DNA from: Candidatus Roseilinea sp.
Lineage (GTDB): Bacteria > Chloroflexota > Anaerolineae > J036 > Brachytrichaceae
Direction of reading: 5' to 3'
DNA: 64,000 nt
Assembly (NCBI GenBank): GCA_026003755.1
Contig: BPHV01000001.1
Coordinates: forward strand, 310,001-374,000
Every line of letters begins with the position of its first letter. Within the stretch, counting starts at the first letter, position 1. Below are positions 9,744-18,668 of this stretch, one piece after another. Below the pieces are notes generated by a model that was not told where the DNA came from, made no database searches, and saw nothing but the letters and a program-made list of their open reading frames with translations. Position numbers and translations under genes: made by a program.

Positions 9744-9895
9744 CTAGACAGCCTGGAGGGCTGTGCTACAACAGCCAGACAGCCTGGAGGGCTGTGCTAC
9801 AACAACCTAGACAGCCTGGAGGGCTGTGCTACAACAGCCAGACAGCCTGGGAAGGCTGTGCTACAACAACCTAGACAGCCTGGAAGGCTGTGCTA
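9744..9895. repeat. Five tandem ~31-bp palindromic repeats
   Basis: Five units, each with the core ACAGCCT-GGA-AGGCTGT or a close variant (GGAGGGCTGT) followed by GCTACAACA, repeat every 31-32 bp. Flanks alternate between CTAG and CCAG, giving a super-period of about 63 bp. Each unit can fold into a hairpin, and there is no spacer, so it is not a CRISPR array. It fills the gap between the promoter of the giant gene and the end of the MBOAT gene. Bases 9504-9743 hold no other recognisable gene. Confidence 0.85.
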
Positions 9896-9935
9896 CGCTC
9901 CCGCGCCGGCGTTGGACCGAGTCCACATCCCCCCT

Positions 9936-11190
9936 CTAAACCAGCCCCAGCCAGTACAGCGGATAGAGATATTTGGCGGACTGCGCAGCGTAGCCGTAAG
10001 GCGTGAGCGCGAGGTTGACGAACGCAACGGCGCACAGCAACAGCACGCTGCGCAGCAACGGCGGCGCATCCGACCAGCCGCGCCGGATGCGCAGACGATT
10101 CCATCCGTGCTCGGCCAGCAAGATCGCCCCCAATCCCAAGCCCCACGCGGCGCCGAACACACTCACCGAGTGCCACAGCCCGCACGCCGTCATGGTCAGC
10201 AGCACGTTGCGCAGCGGATGGCGCCGGTGGCCGCCGAGCGGTTGATACACGTAATCGTTCAACCAGCGCGTTGTGGTGATGTTCCAATTGCGCCAGAAGT
10301 CGCGCATGCGGCTGATGCGCGCCATTTTGAGCACGGGCGCAAAGTTCTCCGGCAGCGTGATGCCATACAGGCTCGCTGCGCCGATGCCCAGGTCCATGAA
10401 CGCCGAAAAGCCGAGGTAGTAGGCGATGGCCGAGACGATCGCTGCGACGAAGAGTTCGAGGAACGGCCGTCCGACGGGGCCGAGCAAGATCGCGTTCGGA
10501 TTGAACGCCGTGAAGACAAGCGCCAGGCAGGCGCCCTTGAACAGCGCCTGACCGATGCGCCAGATGCCCTTCGCGCAAGTGGGCGACCGCCAATCGCCCC
10601 GGCAGCTTCGTGAACTGCGCCGACCAGTCCTGGTAGCGGATGAGCGGCAGATGCACGAAGGTTGGAAAGAACAGACACCATGCAGCATAGGTGAGCGGAT
10701 GCGGCGGAATCGGCGGGCGCGGGGTTGCTTCACCAGGCCATGGGCCGGCGCCGTAGTCCACGCTGAAGTGCACCAACCGCAGGAAGGTGAACGCCGCCGT
10801 GAGGCCGATTGTGGGCAGCACATATTCCGGCGTCAAACCCGACCAATCCAGCCAGGGCGTGAACGTGAGCAAACCGAACACACCGTGCAGCGCGACATAG
10901 AGCGCGACGAGGCCGGCGACGACCCACGCCCGAGGCGCGCCCCGGCGAACGGCGAGATAGATCAGCGCGCAGATCGCCGCAGCGGCCACCACCAACATCA
11001 TCGGCCGTTGGTAGCCCAACAGCACGATCGAGATGCTGATGGGGATGAGCGCTCCGGGCCGGTAGGCATGCGGGACGAGCCAGTAAACAATCGCACCGAG
11101 GCCGATGGCCGCCAGCGCGCGAAACGACACCAGCGCCTGCAGCGCGCCGGCGACATAGGGCCACAACAGCTCGAATGACGCGATGTTCAT
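9936..11190 (-). pseudogene. MBOAT-family membrane O-acyltransferase, frameshifted
   Basis: The reading frame that starts at 11190 encodes several membrane segments up to FTKLPGRLAVAHLR. At about 10570-10576 the homologous sequence moves to another frame that continues KGIWRIGQALFKGA and runs to the TAG at 9936-9938. Joined, the product is about 417 residues with MBOAT hallmarks: RISRMRDFWRNWNITTTRWL, YVYQPLGG, and CGLWHS with the presumed catalytic His. MBOAT proteins move acyl groups onto lipids, polysaccharides or proteins in the membrane. One extra base in the TTGCGCGAAGG stretch would explain the shift. A sequencing error is as likely as a true inactivation, since both parts are otherwise well preserved. 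It is divergent from the gene at 11213, with 22 bp between the starts. Confidence 0.75.
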
Positions 11191-11197
11191 GGCTGCT

Positions 11198-11203
11198 TAC
11201 AAT
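11198..11203 (+). promoter_or_regulatory. -10 box placed for leaderless transcription of the ParB/SbnI-like gene
   Basis: TACAAT ends 9 nt before the ATG at 11213, and no Shine-Dalgarno sequence is present. With usual -10 to +1 spacing the transcript would begin at or next to the start codon. Confidence 0.45.
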
Positions 11204-11212
11204 CGGCAGTGT

Positions 11213-12037
11213 ATGCAACTTCCCGACCTGCGCATTTTGCCGCTCGATGTGCTCATCCCGCACGAGCGCACCGACCCGCGCCGCGTCAACCCGCTGCTCG
11301 CGCGCATCCGCGACGAAGCCATCCTGCGCAACCCCCCCATCGTCGCGCCGTTCGGCAACGGCGACCCGCGATTCGTCGTGCTCGACGGCGCCAATCGCAT
11401 CACCGCCATGCGCACCCTCGGGGCGCCGCATGCGCTCGTCCAGGTCGTGGACTATAGCCAGGTGCAGTTGTTCGTGTGGCATCATGCCATCACTCAGTGC
11501 AGCGTGGAGGCGCTGCTGGCCCAAATCCGAAGCATCCCCGGGCTGCGCATCTACGCCGGCGATCTCACCCACGCGCGCGCGATGCTGGCGCGGCGCGAGG
11601 CGCTGGCCTTCATCTCATGCGATCACACGCACAAGGCCGATATCTTGTGCGGCGGCGGCGATGTGCGCGAACGCACCGCGCTGCTCAACCAGGTGGTGGA
11701 CAGGTATGAGGGCTGCGCCAAAGTGCAGCGCACCATCAGCGACAACCTGCGCGAGGTGCGGCAGTCGTTCTCCGACGCCAGCGCGGTGGTGGTCTTCCCG
11801 CGTTACGAGCCGGCGGAGATCATCGAGCTGGCGCGCATCGGCGTGATGCTGCCCGCCGGCATCACGCGCCACGTGTTGCCGCTGCGCGCCCTGCGCGTGA
11901 ACTACCCCATGGCCATCCTGCGCAGCGACATGCCGTTGGCGCAGAAACAAGGCCACCTGAGCGAATGGCTTCACGAATGCCTGATGAATCGGCGCGTGCG
12001 AACTTACACCGAGCCGACGGTGCTGTTCGACGAGTGA
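11213..12037 (+). CDS. ParB/SbnI-like protein (free-serine-kinase family)
   Basis: A protein of 274 residues. The N-terminal part has the ParB/sulfiredoxin-like fold signature: LDVLIPHE, then NPPIV, then VLDGANRITAMRTLGAPHALVQVVDY. This arrangement is typical of SbnI/SerK proteins, which phosphorylate free L-serine, and not of chromosome-partition ParB, since no helix-turn-helix DNA-binding part follows. The C-terminal half is the family's less conserved domain. The start at 11213 leaves the conserved region intact; an in-frame ATG 10 codons upstream would overlap the MBOAT start. Enzyme activity is inferred from family resemblance only. Confidence 0.65.
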   Translation: MQLPDLRILPLDVLIPHERTDPRRVNPLLARIRDEAILRNPPIVAPFGNGDPRFVVLDGANRITAMRTLGAPHALVQVVDYSQVQLFVWHHAITQCSVEALLAQIRSIPGLRIYAGDLTHARAMLARREALAFISCDHTHKADILCGGGDVRERTALLNQVVDRYEGCAKVQRTISDNLREVRQSFSDASAVVVFPRYEPAEIIELARIGVMLPAGITRHVLPLRALRVNYPMAILRSDMPLAQKQGHLSEWLHECLMNRRVRTYTEPTVLFDE

Positions 12038-12042
12038 GGGCG

Positions 12043-13503
12043 ATGCGCATCGGCCCGTTCGCTCATCGTGGGTACAATCCGCGCGTCATCGTGTCCAACG
12101 TCCAACCTTCGTTGAACGACCTCGCCCACTGCGCCATTGCGGCGCTCCTGTCCGCAGCGCTCACGCTGCCGTCACTGCCTTTATCGTCCTCCTACGCGCA
12201 AGATCAGCCGCCGCCTGCGCCGGCCGAGGACCCATCTGCGTCGCCCACCGCCGATCCCAAGGCACCCTCTCAGCCGCCGGCCGAGGCTCAACCCGTCGAG
12301 CTGCCCACGGCGGTGATCGAGGTGATAGCGACGCCGGAGCCTACGGAGCCTCCCATCACGCTGCCGCGCAGCGACGACCCCCGGGTGCACTTCGTCCAAG
12401 TGGGCGAGACGCTGCACAGCGTCGCGTCGCAATCTGGCTTCTCGGTCGGCGACCTGGCTCAGCGCAACCGGCTCACCAGCCCCTATCTTTTGCTGGCCGG
12501 CCAGCAGATCCGCCTGCCGGCGCCGCCATCGAACAACATCCGGTTGTACCGCGCGTCGGCCGGCGACACCCTGACGAGCATCGCGGCGCAGTATGGCATC
12601 TCGCCCTATGCGCTGCGCCGCGTCAACGATCTGCCGTGTAGCACGTGCCTGGTGTTCGGCCAAATGCTGCGCGTTCCGCAGGTCGGCGCGGCAAGCAATC
12701 TACCGGAGCCGTTCGAGCGGATCGAGGTCGCGCCGATCGTGCCGCGCCAGGGCGAGGTCGTCGTCGTGCGCGTCGCCGCGCGCGCGCCGCTGCAACAGAT
12801 CACCGGCATGTTGGCCGACCAACCCATGCGCTTCGCCCAGAAAGACGGCGAATACATCGCGCTGAGCGGCGTGGCGGCGTTGCAAGAACCGGGGATCTAC
12901 CCGATCGTCATTCGCGCCATCACACAAGACGGCCTGGCCAGCGTCGCGCATGGGAGGCTGCAGGTGGGCGCCGGCCGATTCGGCTACGAGACCCTCAACC
13001 TCAGCGCCAAGTTGACGCCGCTGCTCGAACCCCAGGTCAACCAGGAAGAGCGCGCCGAACTCGACGCGATCTTCAGCGACTTTTCGGGCACGCAGTGGTG
13101 GCAGGGGCCGCTCCGGTGGCCGATCAACAGCAAGATTGTGTCGTACTACGGCACCCGGCGCAACTTCAATCGCGGCATGCTGAACACCTTCCACAGCGGC
13201 ATAGACCTCTTGGCGCGCATCGGCACGCCGGTCAAGGCTGCCGCGCCTGGGCGGGTTGTCGCCGCGCGGACCTTCCCGATTCGCGGCAACGTCATCATCC
13301 TGGATCACGGGCGCGGCGTGTTCACCGTGTATTGTCACCTGTCGAAGTTCGAGGTCGAAGTCAACCAGATCGTCAACGCCGGCGATGTGATCGGCTATAC
13401 CGGCAACACCGGCCGCAGCCTGGGCCCACACCTGCACTTCGAGCTGGCCGTCGGCGGCGTGACCGTCAATCCCCTCGCGTGGCTGGAGCGCGAGTTGCCC
13501 TGA
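12043..13503 (+). CDS. Secreted LysM-LysM-M23 peptidoglycan endopeptidase
   Basis: An envelope protein of about 486 residues. After a hydrophobic secretion segment (CAIAALLSAALTLPSLPL) and a Pro-rich linker come two LysM domains (HFVQVGETLHSVA and LYRASAGDTLTSIA). A middle beta-rich part follows, then a complete M23 metallopeptidase domain with zinc ligands in HSGIDLL and HLHFE and the HLS motif. M23 enzymes cut peptide cross-links in cell wall; the LysM parts bind glycan. All catalytic residues look present, so it should be active. The gene starts 5 bp after the preceding stop. A GTG at 12091, 12 nt after TACAAT (12073-12078), is an alternative start that still keeps the signal peptide. It is followed after one base by the prolyl-tRNA synthetase gene. 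Confidence 0.85.
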   Translation: MRIGPFAHRGYNPRVIVSNVQPSLNDLAHCAIAALLSAALTLPSLPLSSSYAQDQPPPAPAEDPSASPTADPKAPSQPPAEAQPVELPTAVIEVIATPEPTEPPITLPRSDDPRVHFVQVGETLHSVASQSGFSVGDLAQRNRLTSPYLLLAGQQIRLPAPPSNNIRLYRASAGDTLTSIAAQYGISPYALRRVNDLPCSTCLVFGQMLRVPQVGAASNLPEPFERIEVAPIVPRQGEVVVVRVAARAPLQQITGMLADQPMRFAQKDGEYIALSGVAALQEPGIYPIVIRAITQDGLASVAHGRLQVGAGRFGYETLNLSAKLTPLLEPQVNQEERAELDAIFSDFSGTQWWQGPLRWPINSKIVSYYGTRRNFNRGMLNTFHSGIDLLARIGTPVKAAAPGRVVAARTFPIRGNVIILDHGRGVFTVYCHLSKFEVEVNQIVNAGDVIGYTGNTGRSLGPHLHFELAVGGVTVNPLAWLERELP

Positions 13504-13504
13504 G

Positions 13505-15271
13505 ATGCGCCTCTCCTCACTGCTCGGCACCACGTCGCGCGAGGCGCCCGCGGGCGCAGAACCGGCCGGCCAACGGCTGCTGTTGCGCGCCGGCTTCATC
13601 CGTCCGCTCGGCGCAGGCTTGTTCGCCTACCTGCCGCTCGCCCATCGCACGCTGACCCGGATCGAAGGTGTGCTGCGGGAAGCGTTGGCCGCCATCGGCG
13701 GACAAGAGATGCGCGTGTCGGCGGCGCTGCCGGCCGAGATGATCCACACCACGGACGGCGAGGCGGCGCGCTTCTCAGACCGCAAGGCGCGCGACCTAGC
13801 GCTGGGGACATCCTGGGAAGCCGCCGTCGTCGAGGTAGTCAGGAAGGAGATTCGCTCGCACCGCCAACTGCCGCAATGGCTCTTCCGCATCCAGCCGCAA
13901 TTTCGCGATGCGCCGCGCCCGCGCGCCGGCCTGCTCGACGCGCGCGAGTTCACCGCGCTGGAGGCGTTGGGCGTGTGCGCAGACGAAGCCAGCGCGCAAG
14001 CGCAAGAAGACGCGCTACGCGAAGCTTGGCAGCGCGCCTTCCGACGTTGCGCGCTGCCGGTGCGCCTCGTCGAGGCGGGCGCGGGCGGCGCAATCGCGCA
14101 TCGCTTCGTCTATCTCACGCCGGCGGGCGAAGACGAGATCGTCGCGTGCGACGGATGCGGTTACGCCGCCGACCGCCGCACGGCGACCTTTCGCAAGCCG
14201 CCGGCGGAGGCCGAGCCGCTCCGACCGATGGAGAAAGTCGCCACGCCCGACGCCAAGACGATCGAGGCGCTGGCGCGCTGCCTCAACATCCCCAAGCGCA
14301 GGACGGCCAAGGCAGTCTTCCTGGTGGCGACGCACCGGGCGGCCGAGGGCCAACACACCCGCTTCGTCTTCGTCGTCATTCGCGGCGATTTGGAGGTGAG
14401 CGCCGATAAGCTGGCCGCCGCGCTGGGCGCGGCCGAGCTGCGACCGGCGACCGAGGACGAGATCCGCGCCATCGGCGCAGCGCCGGGATACGCTTCGCCG
14501 ATCGGCCTGGCGGAGCGCATCAGACGCGCGCCGTGGCCGGCGGTCGTCGTCGTGGACGATAGCGTGCCGGCCTCGCCGAACCTGGTCGCCGGCGCGAACG
14601 AAGTCGGCTATCACCTGCTCAATACCAACTACGGCCGAGACTATGTTGCGGACATCGTGGCCGACATCGCCGCCCCCGGCGCGGGCGACGCCTGTCCGCG
14701 CTGCGGCGCGCCGCTGCATCTCACCCCCGGCGTCTCGGTTGGCCACGTGCGCCGGCTCGGCGCGCAGCGCGCAGAAGCATCCCCGACGCACCTGGCGAGC
14801 GACGGCGGATCGCGGCCGATCCTGATGCTGAGCGCCGGCGTCAACATCAGCCGATTGATGGCGTGCATCGCCGAGCAGCATCACGACGACCGCGGGCTGA
14901 TCTGGCCGCCGAGCGTCGCGCCGTATTCGGTGCATCTCGTCGCGTTGGCCGGCCGCGATGGCGACGCCCTGACCCAAGCGGAGGCGCTCTATCAGGCGCT
15001 GCAGCGCGCCGGGGTCGAGACGCTCTTCGACGACCGCCCCGAATCGCCCGGCGTGAAGTTCGCCGACGCCGACCTGATCGGGCTTCCGCTGCGCGTCACC
15101 GTCGCGCCGAAGTCGTTGGCCGCCGGCGGCGCCGAGTTCAAGCGCCGCGACGCCGACGTGCGCGAGATCGCGCCGCTCGGCGAGGTGGTTCAACGCGCGC
15201 AGGCCATGCTCCACCGCATGGCCGCCGAAGTCCAGGCCGGCGCATGGCGCGCTCAGACAAATGCCGAATAG
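13505..15271 (+). CDS. proS: Prolyl-tRNA synthetase (bacterial type, divergent active site)
   Basis: 588 residues, the usual length for bacterial-type ProRS with an inserted YbaK-like editing domain. It attaches proline to tRNA-Pro in the cytoplasm. Seen: class II motif 1 (LLRAGFIRPLGAGLFAYLPL), the editing domain around residues 230-380, motif 3 (ISRLMACIAEQHHDDRGLIWP) and a C-terminal anticodon-binding domain. Two CxxC pairs (CDGCG, CPRCG) flank the editing domain. Motif 2 is odd: it reads RDAPRPRAGLLDAREF and then lacks the usual MKDAYSF, and the GIGV of motif 3 is replaced by AGVN. It may be a divergent but working enzyme or a paralogue with altered activity. Its last 19 bp overlap the convergent acyl-CoA dehydrogenase gene. 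Confidence 0.75.
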   Translation: MRLSSLLGTTSREAPAGAEPAGQRLLLRAGFIRPLGAGLFAYLPLAHRTLTRIEGVLREALAAIGGQEMRVSAALPAEMIHTTDGEAARFSDRKARDLALGTSWEAAVVEVVRKEIRSHRQLPQWLFRIQPQFRDAPRPRAGLLDAREFTALEALGVCADEASAQAQEDALREAWQRAFRRCALPVRLVEAGAGGAIAHRFVYLTPAGEDEIVACDGCGYAADRRTATFRKPPAEAEPLRPMEKVATPDAKTIEALARCLNIPKRRTAKAVFLVATHRAAEGQHTRFVFVVIRGDLEVSADKLAAALGAAELRPATEDEIRAIGAAPGYASPIGLAERIRRAPWPAVVVVDDSVPASPNLVAGANEVGYHLLNTNYGRDYVADIVADIAAPGAGDACPRCGAPLHLTPGVSVGHVRRLGAQRAEASPTHLASDGGSRPILMLSAGVNISRLMACIAEQHHDDRGLIWPPSVAPYSVHLVALAGRDGDALTQAEALYQALQRAGVETLFDDRPESPGVKFADADLIGLPLRVTVAPKSLAAGGAEFKRRDADVREIAPLGEVVQRAQAMLHRMAAEVQAGAWRAQTNAE

Positions 15272-16452
15272 CCGGTGATGGCCTTGCCCACGATCAGGCT
15301 GTTGATCTCGTATGAGCCTTCATAGGAATACACCGCCTCGGCGTCGGCGAACAGGCGCGCAACGTCATGCTCCAGCAGAATGCCGTTGCCGCCCAGCATG
15401 GCGCGGGCGATGGCAACCGTCTCCCGCATCTTCTCGGTGCACCAGGCCTTGGCCAGCGAGGATCGCTCCGGCGAGATGCTCCCTTCGCGCTGCATCAACT
15501 TGGCCAACTGCGCCATCATGCTTTGCATGGCCGTGACGTTGCCGAGCATCTTGGCCAGGTGAAGCTGCTGAATTTGGAAAGCGGCGATCGCGCGCCCGAA
15601 TTGCTCCCGCTGCAGCGCGTAGGCCAGCGCGCGCTCGTACGCCCCGCGGGCGATGCCGACGGCTTCCCAGGCCACATCGGCGCGCGCGTTCGTCAACTGG
15701 CGCGCCACATCGTCGAAGGCCCGCGCGCCCGGCAGGCGGTTGGCCTCCGGCACGCGACAGCCCTCCAGCCGGATCATCGCGTTCTGCACCACGCGCTTGC
15801 TGATCTTGTCGTGGATCTTCTCGACGTGATACCCGGGCGCGCCGCGCTCCACCAAAAAGCCGTTGACGGCGCCGGTCTCGGCGTGCTTGGCCCAGATGCA
15901 GTTGACGTCGGCAAATGTGGCGTTGCCGCTCCACTTCTTCGCGCCGTCGAGCACCCAGAAGTCGCCCTCGCGGCGAGCGGTGGTGAGCAGGCCGCGCGCC
16001 GCCCCGCTGCCGACCAACGGCTCGGTCAACACCCACGAGCCGATGATCTCGAAGCGCAGCATGGGGGGCAGCCAGCGGTCTTTCTGTTCCTGCGAGCCAA
16101 ACAGCCAGATCGAAGTCATGCACAGCCGGCGGTGCACGCCGATAAACGAGCACAGCGACGGGTCTACCCGCGCGATCTCGGCAGTGAGCATGCCGGACAG
16201 CAACGGCGACATGCGCGGGTAGTGCGTCTGGCCTTTGCCGATGGTCTCCATCGTTAGCGCGCCGATCTTCGGGATGAGCTGCAGGGGGAATTCGCCGCGT
16301 TCCCAGTAATCGTTGATGATCGGCGCCACCTCGTCGCGCATGAATGCGCGCCAGCGCAGCAGGATGGCGCGTTCGTCGTCGCTCAGCTCCGACTCAATGT
16401 CGTACAAATCGCCGTTGATCGGCGGCGGTGGTTTCAGGGATGATTGAGACAT
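15253..16452 (-). CDS. Acyl-CoA dehydrogenase (glutaryl-CoA dehydrogenase-like)
   Basis: 399 residues, full length for the family. These FAD flavoproteins put a double bond into acyl-CoA thioesters. Seen: an N-terminal helical domain, the middle beta domain (WVLTEPLVGSGAARGL and WVLDGAKKWSGNATFADV), and the C-terminal helical domain with ALQREQFGRAIAAFQ and AMLGGNGI. The Glu in YEGSYEINSLIVGKAITG occupies the catalytic-base position of the glutaryl-CoA dehydrogenase branch, whose members read YEGTHDI at this point. The substrate is not certain; short-chain or dicarboxyl-CoA is likely. It is convergent with and slightly overlaps proS. The Fsr-like transporter follows upstream on the same strand with a 28-bp gap. 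Confidence 0.85.
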   Translation of the reverse strand: MSQSSLKPPPPINGDLYDIESELSDDERAILLRWRAFMRDEVAPIINDYWERGEFPLQLIPKIGALTMETIGKGQTHYPRMSPLLSGMLTAEIARVDPSLCSFIGVHRRLCMTSIWLFGSQEQKDRWLPPMLRFEIIGSWVLTEPLVGSGAARGLLTTARREGDFWVLDGAKKWSGNATFADVNCIWAKHAETGAVNGFLVERGAPGYHVEKIHDKISKRVVQNAMIRLEGCRVPEANRLPGARAFDDVARQLTNARADVAWEAVGIARGAYERALAYALQREQFGRAIAAFQIQQLHLAKMLGNVTAMQSMMAQLAKLMQREGSISPERSSLAKAWCTEKMRETVAIARAMLGGNGILLEHDVARLFADAEAVYSYEGSYEINSLIVGKAITGYSAFV

Positions 16453-16480
16453 GGACCCTTCCTCGCCGGCGGCGCTCAGC

Positions 16481-17704
16481 TTACTTGCGCCGCGCCCCCG
16501 GCCGTTCCGGCACGCACAAGCTCATGAAGAAAACCAGGATGGGCAGCAAGGTGATCAGCGTCATCACCGCAGGCAAACCGACCATATCGGCGATTCCACC
16601 GAGCAAGCTGACGCCCAGCCCGCTGGCGCCGTAGGCCAAGCCAAGCGTGAGGCCGCCGGCCAAGCCGACGTGGTCGGGCATGGCCTCCTGCACCATCACC
16701 ACGCTGATCGGCCACGGCATCGTGATGAACGCGCCGGCGATGCTGATCGCAATCAGTTGAGCCAGGCCCTCGCTGCGCAGGAAGATGAACAGCGCGGCCA
16801 GCACGATCAGCATCGCCAGGCAGAGGGTGTTGCGCCGGCCGATGCGTTCGCTGAGCGGGCCGCCGAGGAGCGTGCCGAACGCGCCGCTGAAGATCAGCGC
16901 CGATACCATCGCGCCGATGCGTTCCTTCGGCAAGTCGCTGTAGCCGGTGAAATAGAGCGGGATGAACGTCTGCAGGCCGCTCAGGATCAGCGAGCGGACG
17001 GCGATCAACGCAAGCAGGAAGACGACCCACCAAAACACGCGCCGGACGTTCGCCGGCGTCGCTGCGCCGGCCCGCCGGCTGCCGGCCACGCCGGCGCGCG
17101 CGCCAAACGCCCGCCGCTGCGCGAACAATGCGCCCGTCGCCAGCAGGGTCGGCGCGATCATGCCCAACGCGCCGGGCGCGCCGTAGGCGGCGATCAGCAG
17201 CGTGGCCAGAAAAGGGCCGAGGGCAAAGCCCAGATTGCCGCCGAAGAAGAAGAACGACGTGCCGCTGGCCGACTTCTCCCCGCTCACTGCGCGGACGGCG
17301 GATAGCGCTTCGGGGTGGAAGGCCGCCGAGCCAAGCCCACTCAGCACGACGGCGACCAGCACCAGCTCGTAGCTGGGCAGCAGCGTCACGCTCACCATCG
17401 CCGCGCCGCACAACAGCGCGCCCGCAAACATCAACCAGCGCATCGGCTTGCGATCGCCAACGATGCCGAACAGCGGCTGCGCCACGGCGATCACCAGGTT
17501 GTTCACACTGACGATCAGCGCGGCCAGGCTGTAGTTGAGGCCGAACGCGGCGAGCAGCAACGGCAACAGCACGGTCAACGAACTGGTCTGCATGTCCACG
17601 CTGATATGCGTCAGGAAGATGGAAAACAGCGGGAGCCTTTTGACCGCAGAGGCCGACGATGCGACCGAATAGGGTTGGGCTGGGGCAGAGGCTGAGGTGG
17701 CCAT
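16481..17704 (-). CDS. MFS transporter, fosmidomycin-resistance (Fsr)-like
   Basis: A 12-helix major facilitator of about 407 residues. The Fsr group is recognised by THISVDMQTSSLTVLLPLL near the N-terminus, QPLFGIVGDR in the 2-3 loop and GLGSAAFHPEALS. These are drug/proton antiporters, and the physiological substrate here is unknown. The frame is open for a further 56 codons upstream, but that stretch is not transporter-like and no membrane segment lies in it, so the Met at 17704 is preferred. It lies back-to-back with the ThuA gene (105 bp between the starts). Confidence 0.75.
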   Translation of the reverse strand: MATSASAPAQPYSVASSASAVKRLPLFSIFLTHISVDMQTSSLTVLLPLLLAAFGLNYSLAALIVSVNNLVIAVAQPLFGIVGDRKPMRWLMFAGALLCGAAMVSVTLLPSYELVLVAVVLSGLGSAAFHPEALSAVRAVSGEKSASGTSFFFFGGNLGFALGPFLATLLIAAYGAPGALGMIAPTLLATGALFAQRRAFGARAGVAGSRRAGAATPANVRRVFWWVVFLLALIAVRSLILSGLQTFIPLYFTGYSDLPKERIGAMVSALIFSGAFGTLLGGPLSERIGRRNTLCLAMLIVLAALFIFLRSEGLAQLIAISIAGAFITMPWPISVVMVQEAMPDHVGLAGGLTLGLAYGASGLGVSLLGGIADMVGLPAVMTLITLLPILVFFMSLCVPERPGARRK

Positions 17705-17797
17705 GGGGTCATGAAGAAATGAATACAACGATTGCCCGCCTACTTTACCGCACCTGACGTTCGACGCGCGCTGAGCGCCAAGCGCGAAAATCTGTTC

Positions 17798-17803
17798 TAG
17801 AAT
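17798..17803 (+). promoter_or_regulatory. -10 box for leaderless transcription of the ThuA-like gene
   Basis: TAGAAT ends 6 nt before the ATG at 17810, and no Shine-Dalgarno lies between. The spacing matches transcription starting at the ATG. Confidence 0.5.
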
Positions 17804-17809
17804 CCTCGC

Positions 17810-18601
17810 ATGTCTACCTCCAACGCGATCAACGTTACGATTTGGCACGAGTACCGCCACGAAAGGACGCACCAGGTCGTCGCCGATCTATATCCCCACG
17901 GCATGCACCAGGCGATCGCCGAAGGGTTGCGTCAGCATGATCGCGGCGGCGAATTCACCATCCGCATCGCCACGTTGGACGAGCCGGAGCACGGCCTGCC
18001 GCCGGCCGTGCTGGACGCCACCGACGTGTTGATCTGGTGGGGCCACGCGGCGCACAGCGAAGTGCGTGACGAAGTGGTCGAGCGGGTCGTCCGGCGCGTG
18101 TGGGACGGCATGGGGTTGATCGTGCTGCACAGCGGACATTTCTCCAAACCGTTCAAGCGACTGATGGGCACAGATTGCGCGCTGCGTTGGCGCGAGGCGA
18201 ACGACAAGGAGCGCCTCTGGGTTGTTAACCCCGCGCATCCCATCGCCCAAGGCCTGCCGGATTACTTCGAGTTGGATGCCGAGGAGATGTACGGCGAGTT
18301 CTTCGGCGTCCCACAGCCGGACGAGCTGGTGCTCATCAGTTGGTTCACCGGCGGCGAGGTGTTCCGCAGCGGCTGCTGTTGGCATCGCGGCATGGGCAAG
18401 GTGTTCTACTTCCGCCCCGGCCACGAAACCTATCCCACCTACTTCAATCCGCTGGTCCGACAGGTCATCGCCAACGGCGTGCGCTGGGCTGCGCCGACGC
18501 GCGTCGCCTCGTTCACGCGCGATGTGTCACGGCCATCGAAGCCGCTCGAAGACCTGGGCGTCGGCGAGCTGACCAAAGACCCATCGCTGCACGGCCGTTG
18601 A
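17810..18601 (+). CDS. ThuA-like (trehalose utilisation) domain protein
   Basis: 263 residues, a single ThuA domain with a glutamine-amidotransferase-like flavodoxin fold. Characteristic parts are [11 protein letters not shown] at the start, [28 protein letters not shown], and [21 protein letters not shown] near the end. ThuA proteins are linked to disaccharide (trehalose/sucrose) use in rhizobia, but their reaction is poorly known. No sugar genes adjoin this copy, so no substrate is proposed. It converges with the membrane protein gene ending at 18669. Confidence 0.8.
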   Translation: MSTSNAINVTIWHEYRHERTHQVVADLYPHGMHQAIAEGLRQHDRGGEFTIRIATLDEPEHGLPPAVLDATDVLIWWGHAAHSEVRDEVVERVVRRVWDGMGLIVLHSGHFSKPFKRLMGTDCALRWREANDKERLWVVNPAHPIAQGLPDYFELDAEEMYGEFFGVPQPDELVLISWFTGGEVFRSGCCWHRGMGKVFYFRPGHETYPTYFNPLVRQVIANGVRWAAPTRVASFTRDVSRPSKPLEDLGVGELTKDPSLHGR

Positions 18602-18668
18602 GGCCGAACGCACGCCGACGGCCCGCGAGCCGCGGCGTGAGGCGGACGCATCGCCGCGTGATGCGCGG

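Noticed and set aside
9744-9895. CRISPR array
   Set aside because: Units abut each other with no unique spacers, are themselves palindromic, and no cas gene is near.
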